Assembly: GCA_023231475.1 (NCBI GenBank)
Contig: JALJEE010002162.1
Coordinates: 55,025-119,024 of the forward strand
Direction: 5' to 3'
DNA from: Seison nebaliae
Taxonomy: Eukaryota > Rotifera > Pararotatoria > Seisonacea > Seisonidae
Length of the DNA: 64,000 bases
Position 1 is the first letter of the stretch; every line of letters starts with the position of its first letter. The position numbers and the translations under genes were made by a program. Positions 39,901 to 51,010 of this stretch are shown in pieces. The notes beneath the pieces are model-generated. The model ran no database searches. It worked only from the letters and a program-made list of their open reading frames with translations, and was not told where the DNA came from.

Positions 39901-42900
39901 CAAGTGAATGGTTGAGATAATTCAAATTTATTTGATATTGTTGAACTTTTCATTAAATTCAATTTGAAATTCAATTCATCATTTTTTCGATGTGATGAAG
40001 ATCGTCGACGATTTCCACAAATCTTCTCAATCTTCTTCTTGTCTGAACTCTTCAATTTCGTTAGGACTCTCTTATTTTTCAAATTATTCTTCTCCATTCT
40101 CTCATCAAAACAACTCGTGGATGTTTGAGGGAATGTCACTTGGAAATTGGATGGGATAGAACTGACAATTTGAATATTGAGGACGTTCAATAAACAACAA
40201 ATTTCATATTGTCTTTCAATAATCTTCTCGAATACTTCCTCTAATCGAATGCGGAGATCGGTGGAGAAGGCACATTGATAATCATCAAATTGTTCGATTA
40301 ATTCATGAATCCGAATAAATGATAATTGATCAGTCATCAATTCATCATAATCATCAGATGATCGTTTCTCCATTTGATCAAAACATTCCAAAACTTCCTC
40401 ACAATCCACTCGCCATTTCAACATATCATCAATCGAATAAGAGAGAAGATAATAAACGGAAATCACTTCAATATTGGATAGAATCGATTTCTTCTTCTGA
40501 TACACTTTATGAGATTGATGAATCTGATGGTTCGTACATGTCAATTGACGATAATGTTTCCATGAACATACCACATGCTCCTTCACACAACAACATTTCC
40601 AAATATTCTCAACAAAACTATTACAAATCGTACAATGATGATAAATTCTCATTCCTTTTTTTCTTTCGTCAATTCTCTTCAAATCAAAACCATCACTCTC
40701 ACCATCATCGACATTTGGAGGAAATAAAAAAACTAAAAGTCTCTTCAAAAAAGGATCATCATGTGAACTGGATCGATGATCAGTCGTTAAATCATTAACA
40801 TATTTCTCGATATCATCGATGGAAAGACAATTGAAATAATTGTCGGTCGATGTCCCGATCTTCTCAGTCAATTGACACATCACTTCTTCATATCGAACAT
40901 CTTCTAATAATTGAGAATTTTTCTCTAATAATTCTTTCAAAATCGAATAAAAATGTTTCTCCAAATAAACGTTGTTTCGTTGAGAATTGTATTGGAGAGC
41001 GGATACCATCAGAATATCCATCGACAAATGACACATAATTTGTTCGATGAAATTTTTAGAGAATTTGTATGTTAATTTTGGTGCATTCCAATAAATGTCG
41101 TTTTGTTGTTGATTGATGAGACAATGAAGAATGAGAGACATCACATATTTTTTCGATGATGATTCATATAATCCAGTGAGACGAGAATGATATTCTTTAA
41201 AGATTTCTTTCAAAATCAATTGTATCGATGTTTCATAATCACAATAGAATGACAAACGGCCTTGATATAATTGGAAGATGGTTAATCCTTTTTCTTTATC
41301 TGTCAACAAATTGAATTTGGAATGAAATGTCAATTTGTTTTCCATCAATTTCTCCTCATTCATTTCATTATTTCCATCAAATTTCTTCATTTTCTCTTCA
41401 ATCATCAATCTTTCAATTCTCAATTGATTCAACATCTCTTCAACAAACAAAAAATCCACTTCCACCGACACACAATAATCGGATGAGAGTTGAACGAAAG
41501 AGAAAATACATCCCTTTCCCAAAACGATATAATCACCAAATTTCTGATGATGACGTTGCACTTCTATTCCATTCGCCAATAAGAACTTGGGCGTGAACAT
41601 CGATAGAATATCCATCAAATAACATTCGATTAATTCATAATTCTTTATAAACTTATAAGAAAGTTCGATACATTTGGAGATTTCTTTCTCTGGAATTACA
41701 TACCAAATTCGTCCAATCTCTCCTTCACAATGAACCAATTGATTTATCGAACTGATCGACATCGATTGATATTGCCATGGACTAATCGTATTTTTGGATG
41801 AGACTCGAATACGTAAATATTCTTCCTTTAATTCCTCACTAATACTCGACATGAGACAATTACTAGAGAGACAATTATCACTATTCGATAATATCTCCAA
41901 CAAATCAATATCTAATTGATAATCAATCTCTTCCACTTCTTTCTGTTGTTTCTTCTTCTCATTCTTTGATGGAACTGGCATCGTTACAGAAGAAGATATT
42001 ACTGAAGTTGTTGTTGTTGTTGTTGTCGTTAAATGTTGTGATTTCATATGATCATTATCATTTTTCATTAGATTATTTTTCAATTTATTCGAATCTTTCT
42101 CATCCGTTTCAATCGATGAAATTATTTCAGATTTCTCAATCGATGGAATTATTTCAGATTTCTCAATCAAAATCTTCTCTTTCTTCTTCTCCTCATTCAC
42201 TTCTTCTTCTTCTTCTTCTTCTTCTCTCAATATAATATCTTCTTTAATAATTAATTTATTAAGAAATTCCACATTGCTCTCACCATCACCATCACCATCA
42301 CCATCACCATCACCATCACCATCACCATCACCATCACCATCACCATCTGATAACGGTTTGATTAAGAAATTCAATGACAAATCCAATTTCTCATCAAATT
42401 GTTCATCACTCATCGATTTATCTACGTCCATCATTGTCGTCGTTTCCAGTCCATCCATCATCATTCGTTCATCATTTCCATCATCAATATCATCATTATC
42501 GTCAGAATTAATTATGAAAAAATCTTTTTTATGCAAAACACGACGAGATATATTGACCGTTTGAAGTTTCGAACCATCACCAACATTATTCAATTTCCAT
42601 AAATCATCTTCTGACAGATCGACTTCATTATCGATTTGTGGTAATTGATTAATCGTGTCGATTGTCATTCTCTCATTGCAATGAAGACAAATGTCTTTAT
42701 TTGTCATTCCACAATAAACATGAAAATAAATTTTTCCTTCTTTACAATATCTCATATTTCCACCATCCAATCCATTCAAACAATAACAACAACTAATTCC
42801 ACAATTGTACAATTCTTCTTGAGAGAATAATAAAGAAGAATTCTTCCCAAACGAATTGATTTTCAAGAAGTTCCGATATAAATCTGATAAGAAGAATTCT

Positions 42901-44975
42901 CTTAAAAGTCGTTTGGATCGTCGTGTGAAATATTTAAGCGATCTACAAATGGTTCGGACTTCCGTTGACAATTTCCCATTCGTCACAATGAAAACGATCC
43001 GACAAAATTCGAAAATATCGATCACTAACTCATTCCAATGGAATGACGGTAATTGTTGGAAATGCTCTTGAATTTCCGTATAAAATTTACATTTCAATTC
43101 ATTATATTTCAATATCTGAAAGAAATTCTTCAAATGAGAATTGAATTTAAATTCATCATCTCTCTGAACTTTCCTATAGAAGTTGTCCAATTTCACTCGT
43201 AACAAATCTTTTTTATTTTCCTCTTTCTCTAATATCGTAATCGATCCCATTTCCTTTAGACGCCAACGAAACGACAAATCGAACCATTCGAAGAACATGA
43301 TTGATTGAGGGAAAATTTCTTCGCCAATCTCATATTGAGGATTCTTATAGAATTCTAAAGGTCTATTCAATACATCTCGTAATTCAGGTATTGACGATTT
43401 CATATCATTTCTTCTTTTCTCGATATTCTCATCAATCGATTTCTCACAATTCTTTCCCTCATCATAAAATTGCTGATAAACAAATTGGAGGAAAACACGG
43501 AAATGTTGTGGAATGATTTCACTATAATCTCTCCGTACGAACACCAAACGCCCACTCTCATCCACTAGACAATATTTCGACAAACGATTCCATAATCCAT
43601 CCGAGAATTGTTCCGTTAGATCGACCGGCGACTCTCTCAATTTCAGAGCGGAGTAAGTGAGTCGTTTATTAATTCGTTGTTGATAAAATTCATATTCATT
43701 TCCATCAACATGTAAATTTTCGAAAGGGAAAATTTGTTGTTTTTTCAACTGAAAAATTTGAACGTTTTTTTCTTCACCAACTTGTCCAACGAAAATTCCG
43801 GTGAGATATCTCGTCAATAATTTCTGATGTTTAATGTTGAGAATGTGAAGGAAGTTGAGTGGAATAATTCGGAAGATTTTCGATTTTCTTCGATTCTCCT
43901 TCATTTCTTCCATTAATTCGATGTCGTGACATTTCACTTTAACGAACGTCTCCAAAATCAATTTGGGTTTTCTCAAGAACAATTTGAATTCTTCTAATGA
44001 TCCAAATGGAAATGTTGCTGAATAAAAAGTTGTTGTAGAGAAAATGAGTGAACTATGTTCATCAAAAATATTCGTTAAATATTTATCAATCGTTCCCAAA
44101 TCGTCGTTCAATAATTGATTGACAATATTCGTATAAATTGCTGAGACGAATGATAATCGATCGATAACATAACAATTTGGACAATTACCATTGTCTTTCA
44201 CACCGGAAAGTAGATATCTTTTTGTGATATTGTCCAATTCTATTTCTCTCAAATTTTCTCGTTTCTTTTTCATCTTCTTCAATTTTTCTTCATGTTTTTG
44301 TGGATTGTAAAAAAATTGTAAATTCCTTCTCATACCATTCCTCTTCAATAATTTTCGTTTTTTAACTGTCGACACATTTCTTGCTTTACGAATCGCTAAC
44401 GATTTCGCCACCATCAACCGATTCATTAATCGTTTCTTTTGTATAATTCTTTTTGCTTCCATCAAATCCGCTTTCTTCTTCTCTGGCATTCTTTTTCTTC
44501 TTCCCTTCATCTTATCTCCCACAATTTTTTTCTCTTCATTATTCTCCTTCATTTTCGTCACTTCTTTTTCTAATTGTTTTTTCCGTTTCTTTGGTGGATT
44601 TGTCGTATTTTTCGAACGTTTCACCGTAGAACGTTTCGTCTTCGTAATTTTCGCATTTGCTTTCGCCGAAGCTAATCGTTGACGCCGTGTAACAAGTCGT
44701 TTACCTAAACTTTTTCTCACACCTTTCCCACTGAAAACGGAGGTGGTCGACGTCGTCTTCATTTTAGCATTGACAGATTGTTCTCGATTCTTCCTCGGTC
44801 TCAAAGACATACATGATCGTTCATCCGATTTTTTAGTTACGGGTGAATCTGGTTCCACTTCCGAGTGATGAGACTCACAAATTTCAGTTTTCTCATTTTG
44901 ATTAGAAGCGTCGACTTCCGTCATTTCAACCTCAGTTGGAGGTTCTTCAATTTTATTTTCATTCTTCTCGGACAT
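35306..44975 (-). CDS. KDM5-family protein with a degenerate JmjC domain, 3,184 residues
   Basis: Exons (minus strand) 44975-36557, 36501-36346 and 36285-35306 join in phase to 9,555 bases. Domain order follows KDM5. There is an ARID-like helical region at about 588-710 (starts RVKLDNFY, compare RVKLNFLD). PHD1-like cysteines are at about 725-768, a JmjC remnant at 1064-1190, and a C5HC2-like finger at about 1447-1527 ending YLLSYSIDDMLKWR. A long PLU-1-like helical region follows, then PHD2 at about 2325-2395 (FCSCQS...MIRCDICYEWFH) and the post-PHD2 motif LLLDGDLIEVYMQE at about 2500. PHD3 at about 2849-2905 spans exons 2-3 (CASLNCLHPK...WVLCDYCKKWFHMTC). No JmjN was recognised. The JmjC remnant keeps SIN...WYVIP and NGIEVQR...GDYIV but lacks the H-x-E/D segment, and the distal histidine position reads CIF, so demethylase activity is unlikely. 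The N-terminal 250 residues are very basic. Length is about twice the usual 1,500-1,800. Confidence 0.75.
42281..42348. repeat. CACCAT hexanucleotide repeat coding an Asp-Gly run
   Basis: About eleven near-perfect hexamers lie inside the KDM5-like coding sequence. They encode (on the minus strand) about a dozen consecutive Asp-Gly pairs in the linker between the PHD1-like and JmjC-like regions. Confidence 0.9.
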
Positions 44976-45503
44976 ATTCTCTTCTCATGCCAATCAAAGA
45001 TGGTTGTCGAGTAATGACGGTATAAAAGAAAACCAATTCCAAATTACCACTACCGATAAAATAGTTCGGAGCGGAATCGTTTAAATAACCTTTTAATTTT
45101 TTTAACTATCCGAAGCTGAAAATTTGAATTTGAATTTATTAAAACTTTTCAGAAAAATTGAAAAATTTAATTTCCTTCAAATTCAATTCATGCCAATTAT
45201 TTTATTGAAATTCTCTATCCATGTCATACTGATATCCTCTCCGTATTCCATAGATGACGAGTGTTTGCTCTCTCCCTCTCTAAATTTATTCACTGGCTAC
45301 AATTGAAAATTGCATAGATGATGGGACAATAGAACAAATTGACGTCCCGCCCTTTTTTTCCAACAATTATTTTATCTAATTAATGCATTTATTATATAAT
45401 CTTCCAATTAAATTAAATTGAATAATTTTAAAATATTCAAATTTTAAGCTTTAAATTTTTTATTATTTTTCAAAATTTATCTCTCATATATATTTATTAT
45501 CGA
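44976..45503. promoter_or_regulatory. divergent promoter region between KDM5-like and MMTAG2 genes
   Basis: Two genes diverge from this 528-base interval (ATGs at 44975 on the minus strand and 45504 on the plus strand), so it should hold both promoters. It is A/T-rich, with a less A/T-rich patch at about 45230-45350. No TATA box with convincing spacing was seen for either side. Confidence 0.5.
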
Positions 45504-46067
45504 ATGAGTGGCATTTATCATCGTCCAAGAGATGGTGTTCGGGGTGGACATGACAGATTTGATTGGAAGGAGGTTGTGGACGATAAAGATCGCGAATGTT
45601 ATTTAGGTCATTCGTTGAAAGCGCCGAAAGGTCGAGACGCTGGAAACATTCTTTGGTATGAGAAGGAGAAGAAGAAGAATGGAAGAACAAATGAATTGAG
45701 AGATATAAAAGATGAGGAGGATAAAGCGATGGCAATGTTGTTGAATATTCCAGTGGGACACTTGAAAAAATCCAATCAGAATTTGGATAAGACGAAAAAG
45801 AGAAAGAAAAGGAAAAAATTAGAACCAGAAGAAGAAGAAGAAGAATTTGAAGAATTGAAAATAAAACAATTGGCAAAAGATAAATTCGAATTTGATGAAT
45901 CATCACAACTGATCCAGGAACTTCCCAAATTTAAGAATGTTTCAAATACAGAAAAATCATCAAATCGAAACGAGACGGAATCGGCTTATATTCTGAATGT
46001 CGATGATTATTTCATTGAAAAAATTATGTCGAAATTTCAAGAAGATGAATTGAAAAGAATTCTCTAA
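45504..46067 (+). CDS. MMTAG2: MMTAG2 homologue (kinase phosphorylation domain protein), 187 residues
   Basis: A nuclear-type small basic protein of the MMTAG2/C1orf35 family, whose biochemical role is poorly known. The family signature fills the first 60 residues: RDGVRGGHDRFDWKEV, then DKDRECYLGHSLKAP and a WY motif (human GGVRGGQDQFNWEDV, RENYLGNSLMAP, WYAK). After it come DEEDKAMAMLLN (compare the EREALLAALG segment), a K/R-rich stretch KKRKKRKK and an acidic patch. The end EDELKRIL is helical. Human MMTAG2 is longer (about 263 residues) with a long basic tail that is short here. One exon; the start is the first ATG. Confidence 0.85.
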   Translation: MSGIYHRPRDGVRGGHDRFDWKEVVDDKDRECYLGHSLKAPKGRDAGNILWYEKEKKKNGRTNELRDIKDEEDKAMAMLLNIPVGHLKKSNQNLDKTKKRKKRKKLEPEEEEEEFEELKIKQLAKDKFEFDESSQLIQELPKFKNVSNTEKSSNRNETESAYILNVDDYFIEKIMSKFQEDELKRIL

Positions 46068-46426
46068 TCGTCTCTCCAAAACGACTCTCTCTTTTTCTCA
46101 TAAATTTTTTCTTATTTATTTTCCGTTTTTTTTTTCTTCATCATAATATTGACGAGAAGAAAACATATTTTATCATTTCCATCCTCCACATAAACCGTGG
46201 AAAAAATGTTCTTTCACAAAATTTATCAGTTTCCAAATGTAAATAAGATAAAATCTTCTTAATAGAACTTTATTTGGTAGAATGAAACTTGGGAGGGGAG
46301 ACAACTCACTTGCTCATTGACTCCAATCGACTGATTATTCAGTAAATTATTAAGGAAGGAAAAATCTCATTAAGACTTGAGAGAATCTCATTCAATTTCA
46401 GTTAACCATTAAAAATATTAGGGAAT
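46068..46426. other. intergenic region between MMTAG2 and TMEM230
   Basis: About 360 bases, T-rich just after the MMTAG2 stop. A pyrimidine-rich CAATTTCAG ending at about 46400 could be the acceptor of an intron in the TMEM230 5' UTR. No coding exon is supported. Confidence 0.4.
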
Positions 46427-47235
46427 ATGATAGAAAAGTTGAAGGAGAGGACGGAAACTAAATTGTTGGAAACGAAGAATCTCTTCCCCAATCCTCAACA
46501 TCGCAACAACATTCATCATTATCGTGCACAACGGTATGGATCCATAACTGATTCATTCACTGATTTCTCATCAATTACTGATGACGAATTCGATGAAATT
46601 GGTAGAAAAGATCTCAGAAATAGTGATGGTGGAGATTATCATAATTTTCCACCCTCTCATTCCAAATACAAAGTAAATGGAAGTGATTCAGGTGATGGAG
46701 GAGGAGCAGTGACGGACGCCGATATGGATGTTCGAAATAAATTCTCCAGGGAAAGTACTCGTCGTCGACGATTATTCAAAAAGAAACGAAGACGAAATCG
46801 TTTCAATGATGGTTTCTTAAAATTAAGACGACGATTAGCTGCTACTACTAAATATGATCCAGATCAGATTCACGATTCTCAAGTTTCCATTTATTATTAT
46901 TTCATTCTTGAAAAATGGAGTAAATTAGTTTGATGAATTTCCTGTTAGTGTTCCGGTGAAGGCAATTGTTTTGGCATTCGTTCTCTTCCTCATCGGAACG
47001 ACACTACTCTTACTCGCCATTCTGATGATGACAGATGTAATTAAAATAAAAGTTATGAAAGTTTCATCTCTCCAATTCTTTCATATTTCCATAGAATTCA
47101 ACGAGAATATGGCCACTCTTTATTCTCGGAATTATGTGTTTCATTCCGGGCGCATATCATTTACGAGTTGCATTCTATGCTTATCGTGGATATGATGGTT
47201 TCAATTATACTGATATTCCATCATTTGATAATTAA
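46427..47235 (+). CDS. TMEM230: TMEM230 homologue, 239 residues, 3 exons
   Basis: A two-pass membrane protein of the TMEM230/DUF872 family, known in vertebrates from synaptic and recycling vesicles. Exons 46427-46882, 46929-47051 and 47095-47235 join in phase (introns 46 and 43 bases). The conserved core begins at about residue 142 with KYDPDQIHDSQFDEFP. Membrane segment 1 (VKAIVLAFVLFLIG...) is at about 161-184 and segment 2 (WPLFILGIMCFIPGAYHL) at about 199-216. The family ending, RVAFYAYRGYDGFNYTDIP, closes the protein. The first 140 residues are an extra hydrophilic, arginine-rich extension (STRRRRLFKKKRRRN); human TMEM230 is about 120 residues. The small introns hide the core if only unspliced frames are read. 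Confidence 0.88.
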
Positions 47236-47610
47236 ATGGAATGGATCATTCATCTAATAAGAAATTGGTCGAGGAGAAAACAATAATTAATTAATTCAAA
47301 CAGGGAAATATATAAAAAATACTTGGTTTTTTGCACCACTCATTCCATTCCTGAAATATTTTTTTTTCCACATTTTCCACCGTCCAACTCGTCCGTTTTC
47401 GTATGTTGACGTTTTATTATGAATTTTATTTATGAGTTTTTGTCCATAATATAAATGAAGTTGAATCGAATTGAAATTTTCGAGTAGTTCAATCAATAAA
47501 CTAAACAATTTAAACTTGAACAATCTAATGTCCATAAAAGTGAAGAGAGAAATTGAAAAGAATCACAAAACGAATTAGAAATAGTTTCAAAAATTTTTTT
47601 CTTTTAGTAA
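47236..47610. other. intergenic region between TMEM230 and the 154-residue gene
   Basis: About 375 bases. A T-rich tract ending TTTTAG lies immediately before the next ATG at 47611, so that gene may have an upstream untranslated exon. Nothing else is supported. Confidence 0.4.
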
Positions 47611-48124
47611 ATGAGCGCACCAATAACTACTCCGTCAAATAAGTTACCTTACCGATTTTTTCGACGAATGTCAAAGTACGAATATAAACAGAGAATAATC
47701 GATATGGAAGAGACTGGCAAGGAAGGAACTAATGGAACGATGACCACTACTAATAACGTGGGACATTTGTCGAAACATGCACGATCAATTTCTGTTGAAA
47801 ATGACAGTTGACTTTTCTTCTATTCTTTTATACATTTCCATTTTATTTTCGAAAGATAATGGAAATGTTTTAGTGAGTACACCAGAAATGGGTGTCCGAA
47901 AACCCACCGAGTCTTTGTTGTTTGAATTAGCTAATAATCTTGGAACTCGAGATTGTCATATCGACGACGATAATGGTCGAAAGCGAATGATGAGAAAAAA
48001 TCGTATCCACAAAGATAAAGCGCGCAGAATAATTCTGAAAGCATCCAAATCTGAAACAGACAATTCGATCCCAGAGAAGAAATCTAATTTGAATAAAGTA
48101 GTCGGAGGAAAAGGAGACGCTTAA
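47611..48124 (+). CDS. unrecognised small basic protein, 154 residues, 2 exons
   Basis: Exons 47611-47806 and 47856-48124 join in phase across a 49-base intron (A|GTTGAC...GAAAG|AT). The product is hydrophilic and basic, with RFFRRMSKYEYKQRIIDME near the start, STPEMGVRKPTESLLFELANNLG in the second half of the protein and a lysine-rich end. No membrane segment or known domain is visible. I do not recognise a family. The balanced composition and clean splice favour a real gene. It is convergent with CZIB, with 106 bases between stops. Confidence 0.55.
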
Positions 48125-48230
48125 GAAAAAATCGAAAAATTTTTGAAAAGAAAAATTAAAAGATTTTATTCATTAAATATCATGATTAGTTTTCTTTTTT
48201 GCTTCTTTTTCCTGACGATGATTATGTCGA

Positions 48231-48707
48231 TTATTTGACTTTTTGAAATTGATGAGATTGGAAAGAAATATAAACGGAATCATTCAATTTCTCGTCATAT
48301 TCACACCAATCTCGTTCACTGAAATCGATATCGTTGAATGTGGATCGTTCATTTGTTGCTGACCATCCATCAGCTGGTTCGAAATCCACCGGTTCCAAAC
48401 CTCGACATTCCAGATGAACGATCGTTTGGAACTCATCGTTAGCTGAATATGAAGTTAATGTATCAGGGAGAATTGACACAGAATTCTTTCTATCACAAAG
48501 ACGACAACGGACAACATAATTTGCCGTTCCCCGATCGCCTTTCAATGGGACATGATCTTCCTCTGTAAAATACTGAAACTCTTTCGAGACAGCACCACAA
48601 TTACAACATTTGAATTTCAAATACCAATTGAAAGTGGAAACATCTTCGATTGAGATCTCAGTGATATTTGTCAGTTGCGCTTTGATTTGTAGGGCAAATT
48701 TGGGCAT
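48231..48707 (-). CDS. CZIB: CXXC-motif zinc-binding protein (CZIB/C1orf123, DUF866), 158 residues
   Basis: A small zinc-binding protein conserved across eukaryotes; its exact role is not settled. Two CxxC pairs are present: C34-x2-C37 (KFKCCNCGAVSKE) and C68-x2-C71 (VRCRLCDRKNS). The family's ALQIKAQLTNIT start, LKGDRGTANYVVRC segment, LECRGLEPVDFEPADGW and the closing FNDIDFSERDWCEYDEK are all visible. Human CZIB is 160 residues, so this copy is complete. One exon; the ATG at 48707 matches the family start (MPKFALQ). Confidence 0.95.
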   Translation of the reverse strand: MPKFALQIKAQLTNITEISIEDVSTFNWYLKFKCCNCGAVSKEFQYFTEEDHVPLKGDRGTANYVVRCRLCDRKNSVSILPDTLTSYSANDEFQTIVHLECRGLEPVDFEPADGWSATNERSTFNDIDFSERDWCEYDEKLNDSVYISFQSHQFQKVK

Positions 48708-49218
48708 CTTCCACTAAACTTCAAAGGTGGTTAAAAGAATTTCTTTTCTAGAATAAAAAATTGTATGGAATGTAATTTTATTTGTGGGAAGATGAAAACA
48801 ATGTTGACAAAAATAAACTAACTTTAATGATCGATATTTTTATTGACTGTTATAGAGAAGAAATAATATAAAAGAGTCACTTTAAGGAGTATGAAAGCTT
48901 TCATTTAATTTTCTTAATAATTCATTTTATTCTTAAAAAATTCTATTCTTTACATTTCTTTTTCGAATTTTTTCAAAAATTTCAAATATATTATTTTCAT
49001 CTAATTTCTTCTTCTAATTAATCAATTTTTCTTCATTTATAAAAAAAAATTTTTTAACTTATTTTTTCGACAGTTTTTTTCAATCCATTAATAATTCGAA
49101 TCAATAGAATTAGAACTTCTTTTCCAAAACTCTTTACCACTTGTGTGATGATGATGATACTTTTGAATCTTCCATGAAATTTGTTAGTTGAACTTCGGTT
49201 TTAAGGAATCTAAATGAA

Positions 49219-49299
49219 TTAGTCCGACTTTCTTTCCTGCAGTTATCGCATATGTGGATGACATCCTCATTTGTCCGAATAACGTTTTGGGAGCTTGAG
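49219..49299 (+). mobile_element. reverse transcriptase fragment (YVDD box)
   Basis: A 20-codon stretch reads AVIAYVDDILICPNNVLG before a stop. Y-V-D-D is the catalytic box of the reverse-transcriptase palm and the flanking hydrophobic residues fit. No other RT motifs are legible nearby, so this is a small relic. The exact retroelement class cannot be fixed from the box alone; LTR-type elements commonly have this form. Confidence 0.6.
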
Positions 49300-49749
49300 A
49301 GAGTCTAAACTTTCAACCGCCAGTATCAATTTGAGAGGAAGGATTGTAGGTATTCTGGCAGTTGGATATGCTCCCAGTCGAAATTCTGCAACTTTTTTTA
49401 AAATTTCCCTTTTTGTATAAGAAATATTTAACTTACGGGGCTAAATTTAATATATTTAGAAAGAGCATGCAATGCTCTACAACCCAGTAATCTTTAGATT
49501 AAATTTTATTTTAAAAATCAAAATTTCAAATCAAAAAATACAAATCTTACAAATTTGGAGTTATTTACTAACATTTAGTTAGTTAAAAAATTTCAGTTGA
49601 GAAGATAAAAGGAAATAACGAAGAAATGGCGGCATAAAAACTTTTTTTCTCGATAGAAGGCGAACTGCGACTCGAATCAATGTTCCATCATTGGTACAAC
49701 AATAAACTATCTTCCCCCCAGACTCAAACTCTTCATTTGGTAGCAGTGA

Positions 49750-50464
49750 GTGGTTGCTAGTCTACGAAAAATGAAGCTGTTTCTGAGTCTTTCAGATAAT
49801 TTCTTTAAATGGAAGAACCCCCCGGAGAAGGTGGTCCGAGCGAAGAAAAGGAGGAACCATTGTGGTGATTGCTTAAGCTTCTCTGACATACTTACAAAAG
49901 AACTTAGCGATCTTCACAGAGGATGTAGACCTGAAAGAGTGGCTGCAGGTAGTCCTCACAAAGTTCGCATATCATGAAGGACACGTTCCTCCTGCTGGGC
50001 GCTTCTCAGACTTTGACGCAGATAACGGAATATCCCAGAAGTGCATATCAGATTGAAAGTCAACTGAATTATAAGATAAGTCAGATCGAACGCGCAAAAA
50101 AGGATGAATAATGACGTACGAGTCATACCTACAAAGGTAATACAATTAGCTAAACAGTTCTAACCAAACGCTGAAACTGCAGAGGCGTTGGCGAACAGAA
50201 ATTTTTTTTCAGGAAATCGTCGATAAGGATTTGAACTTCAAATCAGCAACATTCATTCAAAATCTTCAAATTTTGAAGCATCGATTGACAGCAGACCAAA
50301 TTAGTTTCTACTCATCATTAATCGCAATTATAAATAGAATCCGAAAAAAAGGCATCCGGCCAAGACAACAAATCAAGATTGAACTCGTCCAACCCCAAGT
50401 GGTGTGTAATATCTACTCTGACCGTGCCCTGGTATTTTCGGATACTATTTATAATTGTGATTAA
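49750..50464 (+). mobile_element. gag-like retroelement fragments, multiply broken
   Basis: Several overlapping frames with normal composition occur here. One contains TEDVDLKEWLQVVLTKFAYH and ends at about 50056. Another, at about 50214-50464, follows a pyrimidine tract plus CAG and includes LTADQISFYSSLIAIINRI. The sequence is richer in G/C than its flanks and lies downstream of the RT relic. TTTGGTAGCAGTGAG at about 49736 looks like a tRNA primer-binding site following an LTR end, but the LTR itself was not delimited. All frames are interrupted, so no protein is expected. Confidence 0.4.
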
Positions 50465-51010
50465 TGGTGAGTTGAAATTAATTTAGTCTGCTATAGTTTC
50501 TACTGTTATTTTATAACATTATTACATATGTATTATATTATTAGTTATATACAAAATTTCGTGTATTTCTAGTCATCAATAGAATTTTTATAGTTTATTG
50601 AACGGAAATTTTGAACATTTTTATAAAAATTAACAATTGAATAATTTTTTTAGGAATTTTCTTCATTATGATTTTTGAAAAAAAATGTATTGTCTCAAAT
50701 ATATTGGGTAATTGAGTTGTGAATTAGAAACGTGATTGAGGTATGAAAGCACATAAACCTTTTCCTTGCTGGTGTCCAACCGCTCCTTACCTTATCGGAT
50801 GCCGCATAACTATAGAGAAATAATTAGATATTAAAAAAATATGAAATTTTAACTTGTTGGCATCCGATTTTCGACATTTCTTTTTAGGAATTTCCAGAAA
50901 TCCATTAAATTTCGGATTCATGAACTAAACATGAGGGACAATGAAAGATAATAGATTATAAAAGAAAACTAACTCCGTAAACCTCTGATAAGAAAATGTA
51001 AAATGTTTTG

